Source: Viscum album
Lineage: Eukaryota > Streptophyta > Magnoliopsida > Santalales > Viscaceae
Direction of reading: 5' to 3'
Length of the DNA: 64,000 nucleotides
Assembly: GCA_963277665.1 (NCBI GenBank)
Contig: CAUJRU010000140.1
Location: 62,001-126,000 of the forward strand
The position numbers and the translations under genes were made by a program. The notes beneath the pieces were generated by a model that made no database searches, was not told the origin of the DNA, and saw nothing but the letters and a program-made list of their open reading frames with translations. Of this stretch, positions 58,649-64,000 are shown one piece after another (positions within the stretch are counted from its first letter, which is position 1; each line of letters begins with the position of its first letter).

Positions 58649-60060
58649 TTATTAGTGAATCAATGAGATTAATTTAGTTATGGCCGCATATTCATAGTTT
58701 AATTATTGTGGTGTTCAATAATTATAAAAATATATTATTTTGTACATTGCTATAATTCATATATTCTATTATGATGTGGAATACTATGCTCAAAATATAT
58801 TAATTTAAGAGATAGATTCTATAAAAGGGACCCCCAATGTTGGTTAATATGCTGAATTCTTGCATATGATGAATCTCTCATCAGTTTTTAATTTTGTATT
58901 TATATTTTCGAAGGAAGGTTTTATCAAAACATTAAATAACATGAGTTCAATCAATACAAAAATGATCAAAGGTCAATTTAATTCCCTTAAAAGGATTTAT
59001 TAATCTATATATTAGTGATCCATATCAAGTATACTCTATTAAATATTAAATGATTTCTATTTTGGTAGCAAATGTAATATTTTATTTTAAGTTCTTCAAA
59101 CAACGCTTCTTCAATAGAAAATAAATGAGATTTAATAGGGTTTGCTACAACATAAAAATTTATAATATGAACCTATAAACCCTATAAATTTTATCAGGGG
59201 AACAATCATAATTTATTTATTATGTTATAATACTAGTTTTATGGATAAATACAATTTAACATGTTGTTGGAAGTTATATCATTGCATATGATATAAATAT
59301 ATTCTTCTTTTTTCATGTAGTAAATGTATAAATCTTCCATATATTAAAGGGTATGATATATAAATTTACTATGGTTTTTTAATTTGATGTAATGTATGTT
59401 ATGCTAAATTGTTTAATCTAGTTTAATTTTATATTTTCCCAATAATAGAACATCATATTGTATTATCATTATAGTGGATATCATTGAATATTATTAGAAC
59501 CCTGGGACATAATGAATCATTAGATATTATATCAATCATATATTATGATTGATGATGCATTAATCAATTATAAAATAGAATATATCCTTAAAATGATAAA
59601 AAATAATATTTTTCTAGAGTTTCTTATAGTTTATAATTTTTTTAAAAATGATAAGGGGTAAGAATTATAGAAATGATATTTTTCATGCCTAAATTAAATA
59701 TGAATTGTTTGTATTTTTACATAATGTTTAGAAAATTAATAGAGTTTTTTTACTTATTTATTATTTTAAAATATTCATGGGTTTGAATTATTAAAAAAAT
59801 GAATATTGTGTATTCTTTTTTTTTGAAAAATTGATTCTTTTAAAATTTGTAAGACATGACATACATAATAAGTATGAAAACATAGGATTTACTTTTAATC
59901 TACATTGACCATAGTTAATAATTAAATTCATTATCTTTAATTTTTTTATTGAATATTTTTTTATAAATAGTATTTTTAGGGTTTTAAGGAATTATATTTT
60001 ACCTGGTGTAAAGTATCCCTATGTAGAGGTACATTGGTTCAGATACCCCACTAGTATGGA
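58649..60060. other. No gene seen
   Basis: AT-rich sequence between the third LTR and the copia relic. No gag of the LTR's own element is readable; a primer-binding site is at best very degenerate (ACCATTATTAGTG). Confidence 0.55.
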
Positions 60061-60076
60061 GGCTATTTATGTGTTC

Positions 60077-60084
60077 TATAAATA
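60077..60084 (+). promoter_or_regulatory. Possible copia LTR TATA box
   Basis: TATAAATA in TTCTATAAATATGGGGG, about 1 kb upstream of readable copia pol. It may mark the promoter of the copia 5' LTR; no LTR ends were found. Confidence 0.35.
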
Positions 60085-61089
60085 TGGGGGTTGGATACCA
60101 ATGTCTCTAAGATTATTCCTAAGGATATTTTATTTTTCTTATATATTTCAAAACCATTTCTTGAAAAGTTCATGTACCTTATTATTGAGATAAATTGGGA
60201 TATATGAAACTATGTTTGGATTCTATTGTTTTGGGAGTAATGTAAACTATGTGTTGGGTAATGATTTAGACATTAATATGGCATTACCTTATTAATTTGG
60301 TGGTTATAATTGTCATAAAAGAACATCCATTAGAATAATTCATATTTAAACATGTAAAATAAGAGATACTAAAGAGTTCATCTGATAAATTTTTTATGGA
60401 TTTAATATTCATTTGATGTACCTTAAATTCATGAGACACTGAAGTAAAACCATTCAAATACTAAATGTGGCATTTCTTACAAAGCGTATAAATTTCAAGA
60501 CATTGATCATTCAGTATTGGTGAATATTATGGTTAGGTTCCCATGGATTATCTTGTATAAATAATGCACATAATAAGGCAACCCTAACTTGTAGGTGTCA
60601 TGTTCTTGGTGCTTTATTTGTGTTACACATAGATGGGAAACCCAAATGTTAATGATACTAGAATAATAGTGTTGATTTTATATACATTTGATGTATTTAG
60701 ATAATGTGTTATCTAGTTAGCTATATAATAATCATATATGATATGATTTCCATTTTTTCTATAAGATATAGAAATGGATTATTTATATTCTCAATCTGAT
60801 GTAAATAATGGTAAAATTTGGGTGTGGACACACAAAATGAATATTATGTATGAGGTCATAATTTTTACTATGAGTAAATTCATTAAAATTCCATGATGAA
60901 ATGATTTGAAACACGAGTCTCACCCATAGACATGTATTTGTTTTAGATTATATCATGCATCATGTGTATTATTTTGAGATCATTTATAGGTATGTAATAT
61001 AAAAAAATTCTGTATTTATATCTAATGTTGAGAAATTATATTATATAGATGAATTCTAGGAAATTGAATGTGAATTTTATAAAGATTAA

Positions 61090-62050
61090 TTTCCCTAACT
61101 ATGAATCATGAGTAATTGATACTGGTCATGCATCAAACATTTGGGTGGATAATCACCAAGTCATAGATAAGAGGAAATTTAAAAAGTGTGAAATAGATCT
61201 CTATGGAACCAATATATCAAGAGGTGCTACATTGGAATTTGAAAAATATAATCTAATTACACATTGTTTACTAGTTCTATAATTGGATAGCTATTATTAT
61301 ATTATATCTATGAACAAAATTTTATTTTGTTATCTTATTTGTATTTGAAGGGATATTCTTTGATTATTATGAACATGGGTTGTTATATTTATGTGAATAA
61401 ATTGTATTATGGAATTGGGAATATGGTAAAATTATTACACATTATTAATATGGATATTACTATATATAATATTTAGAACAAGGATGTTAAGGTTGAATCT
61501 AAATCTACCCACATTTGGTCTTATTGACTTGGATATATTAGTGAAAAGCACATCCAACGATTCAAGAGAGACAGATTTTTAGAACCATTTTGGTGTAAGT
61601 CAATTGATAATCAAAAATCTTTTTTATTTGAAACAATTACCAAATAGAATTTTAGTATAAAATGTGAAAGGTCTACTGCAATAATTGAACCCATAAATTA
61701 TTATGTATGCAGAAAAAAGAGTACACATGTAATTGATGGGTTTAGGTATATTGTTAGTTTTACTGATGATATTAGTTGATTTCATAATGTGTTTTTGATA
61801 AGAAAAAACAATGAAACCTTTTAAATGTTTCAAGTGATTTATAATTAATTACATAATAAATTAATGAAAATAATTATGAATATATAATCTTATTGGGATT
61901 TTGAGTACAAAAACTAGGAACTTTCTGTCATATAGGATATTGTGAAATAGTTTCACAACTCACTCCTTATGAAACACTATTGGGGATTGGTTTTTCTAAA
62001 TAGATGATTTTTACCATGTTGGATATAGTTTGATCATTGATGAGGTAGTG
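61090..62050 (+). pseudogene. Ty1/copia pol relic: protease, gag-pre-integrase, integrase start
   Basis: Plus-strand blocks in copia order: DTGHASNIWVDNHQV (about 61117-61160; the protease D(S/T)G..SH.. motif), KKCEIDLYGTN, a LD.YYYIISMNK stretch (about 61285), then THIWSY.LGYISEKHIQRF (about 61497-61545; family WH.RLGH.S...I..L), STAIIEPINYYVC with DGFRYIVSFTDDIS (about 61670-61780; integrase catalytic Asp region) and GYCEIVSQLTPYETLLGIG (about 61933-61990; the family's H.CGI..QLT.P.TPQ.NGV). Catalytic order is PR-IN, with RT expected downstream, but all recognisable similarity stops near 62050, so RT/RNase H are lost or displaced. Many stops; long dead. Confidence 0.85.
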
Positions 62051-64000
62051 TATAATAACCCAACATGAACCTCCAACTCAGATCCACAGTTCTAAAAGAA
62101 CTCATGTGTGCCTCCTCGTATGCAGAATGATGTTGACTAGTAGCGAGGGTCTGAATGACATCATAAGGGAAACTATAACCAAATTTTCATATCCATTCAT
62201 TAATAATATAAATAAAATAGAATAAATTAGAGTAAATAAGGTGGAATAAACTAATATCAGATGTCACACATGTCATACAATAACTAAATGGGCTCCCGGT
62301 GTGTCAAGCCAAACTAGAGTAATAGTACAAGTAGATAATTAAATAAAACATTGTGGAAACCATTATATGATTTCACATGGCCTTCCACTAGCTCTATTAT
62401 TAACAAAGTAGATGAATTACAAGAGACCCTTGACCTTGATTTGATCCCAATATATAAATTTTTAAATTTCATCATGATTCTCATATAGGGTGTGAGTTAT
62501 AAAACCCAATAGGACACCACTAATGCATCCTTGAAAAGTGTGTATATGTATTACATGTGTAATCTATGATAATAATAAATGTTAAAGGAATAATAAAAAG
62601 TCACATACCAATAACTCATGTGATAACCAATTCACCACAATACCCAATCATTCCCTCTTCATATCCATCCCAGAAGGAATATAATGATATCTAATTTAAT
62701 AAAGAACTAGCTACAAGGCTGGTAGACATACTGCTCAGATTCATCATGGAATCATCACAAAATGAAACTCTAAATACACTATGAATCATGTGTGTCACAT
62801 TACTCGACATACACTATGAGTCATTTGATCACACTACAAGACATATACTAGTAATTTGTTAAACATGTTACTTGACATCCCTATGATTCAAGTGAATCAC
62901 ATAGTATCAACAAGGCATTGTTGTATCCCCACACTGTTCTCAAGTTGATCTCCACTAATATCACAATTGATCCCCACTCCCCCTAGAAGGGATAACCATA
63001 TCATAGTGGTCCACCAATTACATTCACCATGAATGATACATCTAATGTAATGGTTTCACATATATTAGGGTCAATCATAAAAAGAAAAGAATAAAATATA
63101 TTCATGAGATAATAGTAGTAAAATAAAATATATGTTATCAACATAAAACATGATAAAAAATATACAACAATATTCATGGAATAAGGTTCTATAAATGGAT
63201 GGCACAGTATACACACACCCTCATGTGATCACAATCAATCATGATCATCAATTTATTCCAGCATAGGAATCATACAAAGGAAACATGTTCATATATGATT
63301 GAAAAATGTTAATGAAATTCCAACCTCAAGGTTTTCAATGTCAATTTCTAGATTCATCAAAGGTGTACTATTCGAAATAACCTTCAAAAACTAAATGAAA
63401 AAAATACCAACCCAGATAACTTCTACTTAGTACCTTCATCAATATATAATTTGAGTCTAGTTGAATAGAAAAATCAATGAGATAATCTTCAAGGAATAAT
63501 TTCTTTATAGGTCAACCAAAAAGTAGTTTATGAATTCCAATTATTATAGTGAAGAGTTACTATCTGTCTACATTTATTTAAACCAAAAACAGATCTCATA
63601 ATATATCATATCCATAAGAAAAATAGTCCCATTTTAGGATTTTCTAAATATGGAGAAAAATAATTAAACTCAAAAATTAAGAACACATAATACCATATGC
63701 GCCAATAATGGAAGGTGGAATGAGACATTTGTTCGAAAAAATGGATAGAGACACATGAAAATAAATAAGTATAAAATCCTCAATGCGAGAAAGTTTTACC
63801 TCACACCCCATGTTAATCTAAGAGTCTTCTAAAATTCACTGGAATCAAGGAATTGAAATGTGTAGTATGTATGATTTTATTAACGAGTTAGAAAAAATTA
63901 AATAATTTATTGTGGAAACAAATTTAATCCATATCAATTTACCTTTTAATTTGGTTAAAATACTAAAATAATGGAGAATATTTTTGGAATTTGAAAAACT
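62051..64000. other. Unassigned repeats after the copia truncation point
   Basis: Sequence character changes abruptly at about 62050, to richer C content on the plus strand. It resembles a minus-strand LTR in style (CAACCCACTCC-type and TCACACCCCATG-type strings) but no terminus, TATA box or coding block could be fixed. A 34-bp array lies at 62774-62908. A 71-codon frame at 63216-63001 has no family resemblance. Confidence 0.45.
62774..62908. repeat. 34-bp tandem array, about four units
   Basis: Units start at 62774, 62809, 62843 and 62877, with the pattern ATACACTATGANTCATNTG then about ten bases and ACTCGAC/ACAAGAC/ACTTGAC. The last unit is incomplete and diverged. Confidence 0.7.

Noticed and set aside
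1..64000. A prokaryotic or organellar origin
   Set aside because: No operons, ribosomal genes or organellar genes; plant-type gypsy, copia, LINE and CACTA elements throughout.

Overview
The window looks like intergenic DNA from a large, repeat-rich, AT-rich seed-plant genome. No intact host protein gene, rRNA gene or functional tRNA gene is visible. Nearly every recognisable signal is a decayed or nested transposable element: Ty3/gypsy, Ty1/copia, LINE, tRNA-derived SINE-like retroposons and a CACTA (En/Spm) DNA transposon. These families together are typical of angiosperms; the species cannot be named from the sequence. All coding frames carry stops, so the TE genes are annotated as pseudogenes.

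Layout. 1-2546: inner part of an old minus-strand gypsy element with a gag relic; its primer-binding site is at 2533-2546 and its long LTR runs right from 2547 to about 18855, broken by later insertions. One of these (about 2750-4240) is an LTR-like segment full of a TTCACGAAGCTC-type motif. The other, at 5102-15977, is the best-preserved element here: a plus-strand gypsy-type element with two ~4.04-kb LTRs, a perfect 5-bp target duplication (TTTAG), a gag gene and no pol, so it resembles the non-autonomous plant TR-GAG group. 15978-18855: rest of the interrupted LTR, with a ~51-bp minisatellite. 18856-21800: unresolved old repeats. 21800-28460: minus-strand gypsy relic with recognisable gag, RT, RNase H and integrase, a primer-binding site and a shortened LTR. 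29646-39475: CACTA transposon with a TNP2-type transposase relic (minus strand), broken by a 714-bp tRNA-headed retroposon and carrying a ~2.9-kb tract based on TTACTAATTA. About 40180-40800: LINE ORF1-like relic. 41202-54651: a second, older, minus-strand relative of the 5102 element (LTRs ~4.8 kb), carrying a 1.6-kb, less AT-rich retroposed insert. 54657-58648: LTR of a third, plus-strand relative. About 60000-62050: Ty1/copia relic truncated inside integrase. 62050-64000: unassigned repeats.

Most interesting pattern. The long LTRs of this family share one architecture: a TATA box, then a conserved 5' splice-site-like sequence (AAGAG|GTAAYG), then three hairpin modules spaced about 180-200 bp apart, then a pyrimidine tract with an AG near the LTR end. 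In the best copy the hairpins have different but compensating stems and almost the same 22-nt loop, which contains the palindrome CGTACGTACG. The three-module layout is repeated in all five long LTRs, and one module remains in the LTR of the pol-bearing gypsy relic. I infer a structured, selected RNA element inside an LTR leader intron, possibly acting in dimerisation or packaging of unspliced RNA. This is a hypothesis; only the sequence pattern is directly seen.
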